DNA from: Woeseiaceae bacterium
GTDB taxonomy: Bacteria; Pseudomonadota; Gammaproteobacteria; Steroidobacterales; Woeseiaceae
Direction: 5' to 3'
NCBI GenBank assembly: GCA_028289545.1
Contig: JANQPG010000037.1
Coordinates: 1-41,533 of the forward strand
DNA: 41,533 nucleotides
Positions 35,101-41,533 of the stretch are shown here, one piece after another. Both the position numbers and the translations under genes were made by a program. Every line of letters starts with the position of its first letter. Position 1 is the stretch's first letter. The notes under the pieces are model-generated. The model saw only the letters and a list, made by a program, of their open reading frames with translations, searched no databases and was not told the DNA's origin.

Positions 35101-37851
35101 CTCGAGTGCGCTGTCGGCCACCGTGCCGCGAGGCTGTACGCGATCGGTCAGTTCATTGATTCTGGCAATCAGCGGACCGTAGTCGGCTCGCTCTGCGTCC
35201 GGCTGGTTGATGTCGGCGACAATACGCATGATGCCAACCGCCGCGGCGCGCAACACGTCGAGCGCTTCGACGTCGAAGCCGACCTCGTTGTCGTGCACGC
35301 GGCGCACGTAGCGGTTCAGCGCCCCCGCGACGCGCACACCGCGCTCGACGTTTGCCATGTTCGCGCTGCCGTGCAGCGTGTGGCAGGCACGGTACAGCTG
35401 GTCGGTTACCGGGTAGGGCGGGCTTTGATCCGCGCAGGCATCGGTGTAGTCGGTAATGACCTTCAGGTGTCCCGCCGTTTCCTTCGAGAAGATATCGAGC
35501 AGTACCGGGTCCATCTCGAGTGCCGGCGGCGCACTGCCCGGCTCCTCGCGCTCGATCGTCAGTACCTGAGCATTGGGATCGCCCTCGGCGAACGCGTTGG
35601 CTCGCGCTATCAACAACGCAATGTCCGCGGTGGGCTCGGAACCGATCTCGAGCTGTTCGATCAGCTCGGGCACGGCCGCCGCCGCAACGCCGATGAAATC
35701 GACCATCGGCGGCGTCCGCATCAAGGTCCGGTTGATCAGCCGATTCAACAGGTTTTCGACGCTCCAGCAGTATTCGCCGATACGTTCCGCGCCGACCATG
35801 CGGCCGCTGCCTTTCAAGGTGTGGAACGAGCGACGCACGGTGATCAAGGTCTCCATGTCGTCGGGCGAGTCGACCCAGGCGGGCAGGTTGCGCTGGATGG
35901 ACACAACCTCCTCCTTCGCCTCCTCGATGAACAGCTCGAGCAGCTCCGGATCCAGGTGTTCCGCGTCGGGCGCCACAACGGGCAGCGGTATGACGGCTGT
36001 GGCCTGCTGCGCTTCGGCCTGCTCCTCCGCCATCCTGGCCAGCCTGTCGGCCGGGGCAATACGCATCGTCTGTTCGACCGGCTGTTCGGCGGAGGGGGTC
36101 GACTGTTCGTCCTTGAGGCGGTCGGCAACGTCGCGCAATACCGTCAAACAGGCTTCTGCGTTGTCGAGCATGTACCAGGGCTCGCTCCGACCGGCCTTGA
36201 CGGTCTCCATGTAGTACTCGATGCTGACGATCGCATCGGCCAGGCGGTCGGTTTCCTTCTGTGTCAGCCGCGCCGCACCGCCGCTTTGCAGCATGATCGT
36301 AATAATCTCGCCGATCCGGTCGACCACCTCCATGGCGCGCGTCTTGTTGAGCATCAGGAGGCCCGCCTTGATGCCGCGAACCAGCGAGGGAATCGCGTCC
36401 AGGCCTTGAGACGGCGCCTGCGACGCGAGGCTCTGACTGACAGTCTCCTTGATACGCGCGAGGTTGATGATGCACTCGCGCATGACGGATTCGGCCACCT
36501 GACGAAAATCGGCAGCTTCCGCCTCGGGCATTTCAGGCTCGCTGGCGGCAGTCTCGCGCGGTATCGTCAGCCGTATCAGCTGCTGATCGAGTCGGTCCTC
36601 GACGCGCAACAGCGTCGACGCAATATCGAGGATCACCTGCTCCTTGCTGCCGCCCTGCTCGACGACGGCTTTGAGGCGCTCGATCTCGCCGTCGATATCG
36701 CTGCGCAGCTCGCCGAGGCCCAGCACGCCCAGCGTGTCGGAGATTTTCCGTAACAGTTCCAGCTGCGGCACGAGTTCCGCCGGCTTGTTCATGCCCGTGC
36801 GGACAAAGATGTCGAGGACGTCTTTGACCGAACCCAGGTCTTCCTTGATCGCCGACGCAACCGTCTTCATGAGGTTGACGCTCGGCGCGGACAGCGCCTC
36901 ACGAGCGTGTTCGACCTGCGAGTCGCCGGGCAAGAGCTCGGACAGGTTGAAAGCGGCGCGAATCTCGCTGATACGTGGCCCGCTCGTGCTGGAGCGCGCC
37001 ACGTAATACAAGAGATTGTTCATCAGGTCGTCGACCGGATGCTGATCGAACGCGGCAAGCCCCGAGTCGATCACCCGCTTGATTTGCCGGTCCGCCTGCC
37101 CCAGTAGCCGCTTCAGCGCAACGGACGTGTCCAGTCCGCCGTCCCGGAGCGCCTCGAGAACGCCGCCAACCACGCGCCAGAGCTGGTACATGTCGTCGCG
37201 AGTCGACGAGTGTTCTAGCGCCGCGGCGACTTTGGACAGCGTGTCCAGATGCCGCGCCGAGTCGCCGCCACCCTTGATCCAGCCGAGGAGCGCAAGCTGA
37301 AACTTGGGCCTCAAGCGTTTGGCGACACCGATCGGGTCCTCCCCGCTGCCGTCGCGGTCGCTTCGGTCGTCGTCGCTGCGGCTCGGCGACAGGTTGAGCA
37401 GCAACAGCGTACCTTCCGACAGGAGCGGCTCACCCCGCGCCGCGCGCAGGTCGTTGAGCATGGGCAACAGCACGAGCGCAATGTCGCGACCGCCGCCCAG
37501 GAGACGTTCGATGTAGATCGGCAGCTGCACCATTGCGCGGGTCAGCGCATCGAGCCCGTCTTCGCGCCCTTTGCCTTCCCGCAATGCGGCCAGATAACGG
37601 CTCGCAAGCTCCATCTCCTCAGCAAGGAGCGCGGCGCCGTAGGTCTCGGTCATCTGCAGCGCGCCGCGAACCTGATGCAATAGCTCCGCCGCCCGCATGA
37701 GCGCCGGCGCACCGCCGCGGCCATCGACGCAATCCTCCAGCGCAAGCTGCGCGTTGCGGATACTGTCCATCAGCTCCGCGGAGATGATGGCGAGCCCCCG
37801 CACGGCCACGTCGGCGGTCGGCTGCTCGTGAATGCCGGTTTCAGCACTCAT
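32191..37851 (-). CDS. chpA: ChpA-type hybrid chemosensory histidine kinase
   Basis: This is the signalling hub for type IV pilus twitching, 1886 residues (P. aeruginosa ChpA is about 2470). The N-terminal ~560 residues are helical scaffold domains, with a degenerate HPt-like HQVRG at H59. Three canonical HPt domains follow, with phospho-histidines H677 (SFHTLKGSG), H824 (ACHTLHGSA) and H992 (HLHTLKGGA). A Pro/Glu repeat linker spans about 1127-1194. Next come the CheA dimerisation region (about 1310-1400), the ATPase (HMLRNAVVHGIE near 1471; GRGVGMDVV), a CheW domain (about 1610-1740) and a receiver with D1811 (LLDIEMPRMDG). Downstream coupling to chpC is direct. A gap of 87 nt separates it from pilJ, where pilK would sit in Pseudomonas. 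Confidence 0.95.
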   Translation of the reverse strand: MSAETGIHEQPTADVAVRGLAIISAELMDSIRNAQLALEDCVDGRGGAPALMRAAELLHQVRGALQMTETYGAALLAEEMELASRYLAALREGKGREDGLDALTRAMVQLPIYIERLLGGGRDIALVLLPMLNDLRAARGEPLLSEGTLLLLNLSPSRSDDDRSDRDGSGEDPIGVAKRLRPKFQLALLGWIKGGGDSARHLDTLSKVAAALEHSSTRDDMYQLWRVVGGVLEALRDGGLDTSVALKRLLGQADRQIKRVIDSGLAAFDQHPVDDLMNNLLYYVARSSTSGPRISEIRAAFNLSELLPGDSQVEHAREALSAPSVNLMKTVASAIKEDLGSVKDVLDIFVRTGMNKPAELVPQLELLRKISDTLGVLGLGELRSDIDGEIERLKAVVEQGGSKEQVILDIASTLLRVEDRLDQQLIRLTIPRETAASEPEMPEAEAADFRQVAESVMRECIINLARIKETVSQSLASQAPSQGLDAIPSLVRGIKAGLLMLNKTRAMEVVDRIGEIITIMLQSGGAARLTQKETDRLADAIVSIEYYMETVKAGRSEPWYMLDNAEACLTVLRDVADRLKDEQSTPSAEQPVEQTMRIAPADRLARMAEEQAEAQQATAVIPLPVVAPDAEHLDPELLELFIEEAKEEVVSIQRNLPAWVDSPDDMETLITVRRSFHTLKGSGRMVGAERIGEYCWSVENLLNRLINRTLMRTPPMVDFIGVAAAAVPELIEQLEIGSEPTADIALLIARANAFAEGDPNAQVLTIEREEPGSAPPALEMDPVLLDIFSKETAGHLKVITDYTDACADQSPPYPVTDQLYRACHTLHGSANMANVERGVRVAGALNRYVRRVHDNEVGFDVEALDVLRAAAVGIMRIVADINQPDAERADYGPLIARINELTDRVQPRGTVADSALEPVSAPPAPKAPVEEPPPAPVAPPEAPAEVEYDAEIAAIFTEESAELLESADKAFGEWSRAHTNTAALAELKRHLHTLKGGARMAGIASMGNLSHEVETLLGAVEDGRVEATDSVNEVLQRAIDELHRMRDQVIAGKPVPSNTELEQRLQTATSGFAFAEETPVEQPPTEASAEVVDTKVVAPAEFSIEPEDTVSMVIVDSPLADELKQIPPARDPAAQEPVAEQPVAEKPIAEEPVVEEPVAEEPVVEEPIVEEPAVEEPMAAEPAVEESQVEEAPADIEAQSTAAQETTAEPPAAHEEEEATDEGVVDAALPAEPSEPERPEVERTPTVITRPPPMERTIDVGPAQSGEERPAAELRSVRSDSRPEFARIDADLLEDLLNAAGEISIYHSRLNQQVNSFEFHVEELEQTVKRLRDQLRKLEIETEKQIMHGHQDTLVVRDFDPLEMDRYSTMQQLSRALAESANDLDSLKDLLQSLTTEADSLLVQQSRVTAELQDGLMRTRMVPFERHVPRLTRLVRQAANEANKRVELAVEGAAGELDRQVLDKMLPPFEHMLRNAVVHGIESSEERQAAGKPATGRITIRLHREGAEMVIDVADDGDGLDVERIRRKAYELELLAPDTKVTDEEIMDLILKPGFSTAGVVTQSAGRGVGMDVVANEVKKLGGSLQISSVTGQGTNFTVRLPFTLAITQALIVRTGDEVYALPLPSVEGVARIPRTELENLLSQTEPSFQYGEETYKFRHLGMYLGGQAAELPEEEAFVPVILVRAGEYSAALLTDEMLASREIVVKTVGPQLASIRGISGATILGDGRIVLILDINALVRTGAPVVEIKRAAPTPADDRPLALVVDDSITVRRVTERFLQRSGMRVVTAKDGLDAISVLADHKPDVILLDIEMPRMDGYEFASHVRNDDRVADVPIIMITSRVGDKHRARAIELGVNDYLGKPYQDAQLLEAIRRQLEDRGVVLT
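34279..34455. repeat. In-frame repeats encoding the Pro/Glu linker of ChpA
   Basis: Units of 15 nt (encoding variants of EEPVV/A) and 30-nt superunits occur in tandem. The two copies at 34351-34379 and 34381-34409 are identical over 29 nt. The protein segment is acidic and probably extended, so it acts as a spacer between the HPt section and the kinase core. The repeats are prone to length change. Confidence 0.85.
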
Positions 37852-37938
37852 GAGGCATGACCTGCAGCGGCGCCCTCGCGGGGCCGCCCGACATCGTTCG
37901 GAATTCGACGGGGATCCATTGCATGCGCTTGATCGACC

Positions 37939-39978
37939 TTAGCCCGCGTTGGCCTGTTTGGGCCCCTCCGGTTCCGGGTCTGCGGCGACCGGTGGCTGCT
38001 CGGGCTGAAGCTCCGGCGCCCGGGTCACGAGCGTGCTGCCGTGCATGACGTCGGACGGCAGCGTAAAGCCAGCTACGCTGCGCCTGAGCGCCGAGGCAAA
38101 CTCCGACAGTTTGGAGATAGCCGCGGCGGTCGCGGTCGTCGCCTTGCCCGTCTGTTCGCTGATCTCACCCAGTCGCGTCGTGCGCTTGGTGACATCGGCC
38201 GCGGAACCGGCCTGCTGGCGCGCCGAACTCGAAATGTTCTGCACCAGGCTCGCAATCTGGTTCGACACCTGCTCGATCTCGTCGAGGGCGGCGCCGGCGT
38301 TCTCGGCGAGCAGCGCACCACCGACCACGTCCGTCGTGCTCCGCTCCATCGATACGACGGCCTCCTTGGTGTCGGCCTGAATCGTGCTGACCAGCACTTC
38401 GATCTGCTTGGTTGCGTTGGTCGAGCGTTCGGCGAGCCGCTGCACCTCGTCGGCCACAACGGCAAAACCGCGACCGGCTTCTCCGGCCATCGACGCCTGA
38501 ATCGACGCGTTGAGCGCAAGAATGTTGGTTTGTTCGGCAATGTCGTTGATCAGCTCGACGATGTTGCCGATCTCCTGGGAGCTCTCGCCGAGACGTTTGA
38601 TTCTCTTGGAGGTCTCCTGGATCGTCTCGCGAATCGTGTTCATGCCGTCGATTGTGCGGCGCACGGCCTCGCCACCCTTGTGCGCCACCTCGACGGAGTG
38701 TCTCGCGACGTCCGACGAGCGCTCGGCGTTACCCGATACTTCCTCGATCGAAGCCGCCATGGAGACAATCGACTCGGTTGCCGCGTTGATTTCGCGGGTC
38801 TGGTTCTCGGCGGCGCGAGCCATGTGCGCCGCGGTGTTCTCGGTCTGTTTCGACGCCGTATCGACCATGATGGCCGTTTCGTTGACTGTCGCAACGAGCT
38901 TGCGCAATTCTTCGATCGCATAGTTGAAGGAGTCGGCAATGGTGCCGGTGATGTCCTCCGTCACCGTGGCTTCGACGGTCAGATCGCCGTCCGCCAGGCT
39001 GCCCATTTCGTCCAGCATGCGGAGAATGGCCTGCTGGTTGCGCTCGTTTTGATAAGCCTGTTCTTTGGCCATCGTTTCGAACGCCGCCAGCTTGGCGTTG
39101 ACCGCTATCAGCGACAGCACGAGCAGAACCGAGAGGCCAATGAGCGCCAGCGGTATCCACGGCTGCATCAGCCAGGCGGGCAGCCAGCCCCCCGCGGACG
39201 AGCCTCCCGGCTGTGCGTCCAGAAGCCGCGCCGCGGAATTCGAGATTTGCGCGCTGATCACGGGTAACCCGGCAAGCTCTGCCGCGTTGCCGCTCAAAGC
39301 CTCGATTGCGTTCTCCATGTCCGCAACGTGCGCCGCGAGCGGAACGACCGTCTGTTCCTGTCCGGCCGGATCGAGCGGACTCAGATCCAGTGAACTCTCC
39401 TCGCCGCTCAGTCCGTTGATCATATCGCGAAGGAACTCGACGTCACCTGCGAGCCGTTCGAGCTCGGCCGCCGCGCCGGCGTTGGCGAGCAGCCCCGCTG
39501 CTGATCGCTCGATGTTGTCCAGGCGGGCGGCGCTATCCTGAATGATCGACGTTGCGCCCGAGAGATCCAGCAGACGATCCGTCAGTACGCGCGATTCGCG
39601 AGCGCTCGCCGACAAACCGAAGGCCGCCGTCGCGGAAGGCTCGAGCACGGCGCGCCGAGACGCAATGTTGCCCACTCCCGTTTCCAGCGCCTCCCAGTCG
39701 CTCGCTCTGCCGCCCGCGGCTGAACCAAGGCGGCTTCTGAGCGTCGCAAACCGCTCCTGGCTAGCGGCGAATCGTTCGAACGCACCGGCCTCTCCCGACA
39801 GTGCCGCGTCGAGCTGCCCCGGCAATGCCTGCGTCAGCGCGGCCAGCTCGGCGCCACCCGGCCGCGCACCACCGTTATCCGCGTTCAGATGCACGAGCGC
39901 CGCGGCCGCGACCAGCAGCGCGGCAATCCCGAGCGCAAGCGTTCTGAAGGTACTTGAGGTGTTCGTTCTCTTAGCCAT
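37939..39978 (-). CDS. pilJ: Methyl-accepting chemotaxis protein PilJ
   Basis: This is the receptor for the twitching pathway, 679 residues. There is a transmembrane helix near 13-31, a periplasmic region of about 240 residues rich in Ala/Glu helices, a second transmembrane helix near 272-291, a HAMP-like segment, and a long cytoplasmic coiled coil. The signalling tip (NILALNASIQASMAGEAGRG) is conserved. The sensory domain is the PilJ four-helix type by context. A Pro/Glu-rich tail (PELQPEQPPVAADPEPEGP) follows the coil, and no clear CheR docking pentapeptide is seen. The ribosome site is weak. Confidence 0.93.
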   Translation of the reverse strand: MAKRTNTSSTFRTLALGIAALLVAAAALVHLNADNGGARPGGAELAALTQALPGQLDAALSGEAGAFERFAASQERFATLRSRLGSAAGGRASDWEALETGVGNIASRRAVLEPSATAAFGLSASARESRVLTDRLLDLSGATSIIQDSAARLDNIERSAAGLLANAGAAAELERLAGDVEFLRDMINGLSGEESSLDLSPLDPAGQEQTVVPLAAHVADMENAIEALSGNAAELAGLPVISAQISNSAARLLDAQPGGSSAGGWLPAWLMQPWIPLALIGLSVLLVLSLIAVNAKLAAFETMAKEQAYQNERNQQAILRMLDEMGSLADGDLTVEATVTEDITGTIADSFNYAIEELRKLVATVNETAIMVDTASKQTENTAAHMARAAENQTREINAATESIVSMAASIEEVSGNAERSSDVARHSVEVAHKGGEAVRRTIDGMNTIRETIQETSKRIKRLGESSQEIGNIVELINDIAEQTNILALNASIQASMAGEAGRGFAVVADEVQRLAERSTNATKQIEVLVSTIQADTKEAVVSMERSTTDVVGGALLAENAGAALDEIEQVSNQIASLVQNISSSARQQAGSAADVTKRTTRLGEISEQTGKATTATAAAISKLSEFASALRRSVAGFTLPSDVMHGSTLVTRAPELQPEQPPVAADPEPEGPKQANAG

Positions 39979-40050
39979 AGGTCTGACTCTGTGTTTGCGC
40001 CGCCGGGCTCCGTGGAGCCGCGACTCGCCATAATGAGTAACCGGTCTTTC

Positions 40051-40064
40051 GACTATCGATAGTC
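40051..40064. promoter_or_regulatory. 14-bp perfect palindrome between pilI and pilJ
   Basis: GACTATCGATAGTC is a perfect palindrome, 72 nt upstream of the pilJ start in a 146-nt gap (39979-40124). It may be an operator or a processing hairpin inside the operon. No promoter pair was recognised around it. Confidence 0.4.
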
Positions 40065-40124
40065 TGATCGGTCGTCGCCGGTTCGAGCCCTGCAGGACAG
40101 GGCGTCGCGCGCGCGCTGCTGCCG

Positions 40125-40685
40125 CTAGTCATTGGCTGCCTGCAGGAACATGTTGCTTTCCACCAAATCGAAAAGGCTGAATGCCGGCCAGCTTTCGTTG
40201 CCGCGCTCGTAGCTGCCCGTCAGGAAACGCTCGCAGCGAACCGCGGTTTTTGGCACCTGGTCGATGAACTCGCGATCACTGAACCGGCGGAAGCCCAGGA
40301 CCTCGTCGACGATCAGGCCAGCCGGCACTTCGCGATGATTCACCGAAACGACCCTTGTCGTACGCCTCAGCGCCGTACGCCCGCTGCCGAGCATGAGCTT
40401 GACGTCGATGAGCGGCAGCAGATGCCCGCGAAGGTTGGCTATCCCCAAGAGCCAGCGGCGTGCGCCGGGCACTCGCGTCATCGCGTCCGGCAGCATGAGC
40501 ACCTCACGCACTTCGTCCCGGGCGGCGACGAACTGCTCCTCGCCGATTCGAAAACCGATGCCGGTCCATTCGCGCGCATGGCTGTCGGCTACGCCACTCT
40601 GCGCGCTTCGGCTGCGGCGCTCGATCTCCTTCAGCAGCTCGAAGGGCTGCTGGACGAGTTCCGACAGTTGCACGCGCCCACCCAT
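40125..40685 (-). CDS. pilI: CheW-like adaptor PilI
   Basis: This is a 186-residue CheW-family adaptor that links PilJ to ChpA. CheW features: FRIGEEQFVAARDEVREVLM, WLLGIANLRGHLLPLIDV, VVSVNHREVPAGLIVDEVLG. The ATG follows directly after the pilH stop (TGA then ATG, no gap), so the genes are coupled. Gene order pilG-pilH-pilI-pilJ-chpA matches Pseudomonas. Confidence 0.93.
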   Translation of the reverse strand: MGGRVQLSELVQQPFELLKEIERRSRSAQSGVADSHAREWTGIGFRIGEEQFVAARDEVREVLMLPDAMTRVPGARRWLLGIANLRGHLLPLIDVKLMLGSGRTALRRTTRVVSVNHREVPAGLIVDEVLGFRRFSDREFIDQVPKTAVRCERFLTGSYERGNESWPAFSLFDLVESNMFLQAAND

Positions 40686-41051
40686 TCAGGCAGCCATCAC
40701 GGCGTTGATCTTGGCCACCAGTTCTTTTTCGGCCACCGGCTTCACGAGGTACTCCACGGCGCCCTGCCGCATGCCCCAGATCTTGTCGGTTTCCTGATCC
40801 TTGGTCGTGACCATAATGACGGGAATCCTGGCGGTTTCCGGGTCCTGGGTCAGCTTTCGGGTCGCCTGAAATCCGTTCATGCCGGGCATGACGACGTCCA
40901 TCAAAATGCAGTCCGGCTGGGACTTTCTGGCGACCCGCAGTCCATCTTCGCCGCTGTCGGCGACCAGCGTCTCGAAACCGGCCTTTTCGAGCGTGCTCTG
41001 GAAGAGGTGCAACTCGGTCGGCGAGTCATCGACGATGAGAATAACGGCCAT
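40686..41051 (-). CDS. pilH: Response regulator PilH (single receiver domain)
   Basis: This is a CheY-like regulator of 121 residues, without an output domain. The acidic pocket is D8-D9, the phosphoacceptor is D52 (ILMDVVMPG), the switch threonine is in VTTKDQ, and the conserved lysine is in LVKPV. In Pseudomonas PilH acts with PilG on pilus extension and retraction motors. About 49 nt separates it from pilG. Confidence 0.95.
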   Translation of the reverse strand: MAVILIVDDSPTELHLFQSTLEKAGFETLVADSGEDGLRVARKSQPDCILMDVVMPGMNGFQATRKLTQDPETARIPVIMVTTKDQETDKIWGMRQGAVEYLVKPVAEKELVAKINAVMAA

Positions 41052-41100
41052 TGATACTTCCTTCCTTCGGCGTCATTGCTGAAATCTTCGGTCGTACCGC

Positions 41101-41493
41101 TCAGGCGATCTGATTGGAGATCGCGCCGAGCAATTCGTCTTTGGTGAACGGTTTGGTCAGGTACTGCTCGGAGCCCACAATGCGGCCGCGCGCACGATCG
41201 AACAGCCCGTCCTTGCTGGACAACATGATGACCGGCGTCTCCTTGAATACCTTGTTGTGCTTGATCAGCGAGCAGGTCTCGTAGCCGTCCAGCCGCGGCA
41301 TCATGATGTCGACGAAGATCAGATCGGGCTGATGGTCGGCAATCTTCGACAGGGCATCGAAACCGTCGATCGCCGTAAACACCTGACACCCCTCCTTGGT
41401 CAGCAGGGTCTCCGCGGTCCGGCGGATAGTCTTGCTGTCGTCCACTACCAGAATCTTGAGTCCGTTCAGACTTCGAGACGCGCTATTCGACAC
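41101..41493 (-). CDS. pilG: Response regulator PilG (single receiver domain)
   Basis: This is a CheY-like regulator of 130 residues. The acidic pocket is D18-D19, the phosphoacceptor is D62 (FVDIMMPRLDGYE), with SSKDGLFDR and LTKPF completing the site. In Pseudomonas PilG is needed for pilus extension and cAMP signalling. It starts with GTG, with GAGGAA 6 nt upstream, and is the first visible gene of the operon. The promoter and any gshB neighbour lie beyond the right edge. Confidence 0.95.
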   Translation of the reverse strand: MSNSASRSLNGLKILVVDDSKTIRRTAETLLTKEGCQVFTAIDGFDALSKIADHQPDLIFVDIMMPRLDGYETCSLIKHNKVFKETPVIMLSSKDGLFDRARGRIVGSEQYLTKPFTKDELLGAISNQIA

Positions 41494-41533
41494 GGGTATT
41501 CCTCAACGATGTCGGGGATTCGCAAGCCAACCC

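Noticed and set aside
33938..36753. Long open frames antisense to chpA (up to 715 codons)
   Set aside because: They mirror the codon use of chpA in high-GC DNA. Products are Ser- or Arg-rich and carry no motifs.

Overview
The window is high-GC chromosomal DNA from a Gram-negative bacterium, most likely a gammaproteobacterium. The evidence is the set of genes: a TyrZ-type tyrS, erpA, ampD/ampE, rppH, a fused chorismate mutase/prephenate dehydrogenase (tyrA), and a Pseudomonas-style pilGHIJ-chpA twitching cluster. No phage, insertion sequence, integron, tRNA or CRISPR array was seen. A deep lineage near the marine Woeseiaceae or Steroidobacter groups is a guess. It has not been tested.

Layout. 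(1) 1-10.9 kb is a housekeeping block. An rRNA-type promoter points off the left edge. It is followed by a GNAT acetyltransferase, a secreted protein and tyrS (minus strand), then an M23 cell-wall peptidase and ppk1 (plus), then ppx, erpA, a bactofilin and a coiled-coil membrane protein (minus), then hemJ (plus). The order resembles the Pseudomonas argC-to-tyrZ-rrn neighbourhood, with polyphosphate genes where anmK would be. (2) 10.9-16.7 kb holds rppH, a BtuC-type permease, an iron-type binding lipoprotein with a diguanylate cyclase, tyrA, and a His/Arg/Tyr-rich secreted protein with its own terminator. (3) 16.9-21.9 kb holds glutathione-dependent formaldehyde dehydrogenase, a gamma-glutamyltransferase-like protein, a CPXCG zinc-ribbon-like protein, and a propeller/amidohydrolase protein that lacks its metal ligands. 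(4) 21.9-22.5 kb is a gene-free, A/T-rich gap with an apparent sigma-54-dependent small RNA. (5) 22.5-31.7 kb holds an aldo/keto reductase, an amidase lipoprotein, a membrane metallopeptidase, BtuD-like ATPase, a HisN-like phosphatase, a probable cobalamin riboswitch, PduO-type adenosyltransferase, BtuF, AmpE, AmpD and RsmE. (6) 31.7-41.5 kb is a minus-strand twitching/chemosensory operon: pilG, pilH, pilI, pilJ, chpA and a CheW-like chpC.

How the parts work together. B12 uptake and activation (BtuC, BtuD, BtuF, PduO) are scattered over 17 kb around unrelated genes. AmpD with AmpE, the M23 peptidase and bactofilin concern peptidoglycan and cell shape. The pil-chp genes form a complete sensor-to-response pathway for type IV pili, but no methylation enzymes are present in the window.

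The strongest candidate for something undescribed is the RNA at about 22117-22324. It has a perfect-consensus sigma-54 promoter, inverted half-sites about 100 bp upstream, and a long helix whose strands lie about 90 nt apart. That helix encloses an A-rich loop with AAnAAnAA motifs, and an intrinsic terminator follows. This design suggests a CrcZ-like, Hfq-binding decoy RNA. A second oddity is ppx, whose conserved phosphate-binding motif lies upstream of every ATG, GTG or TTG.
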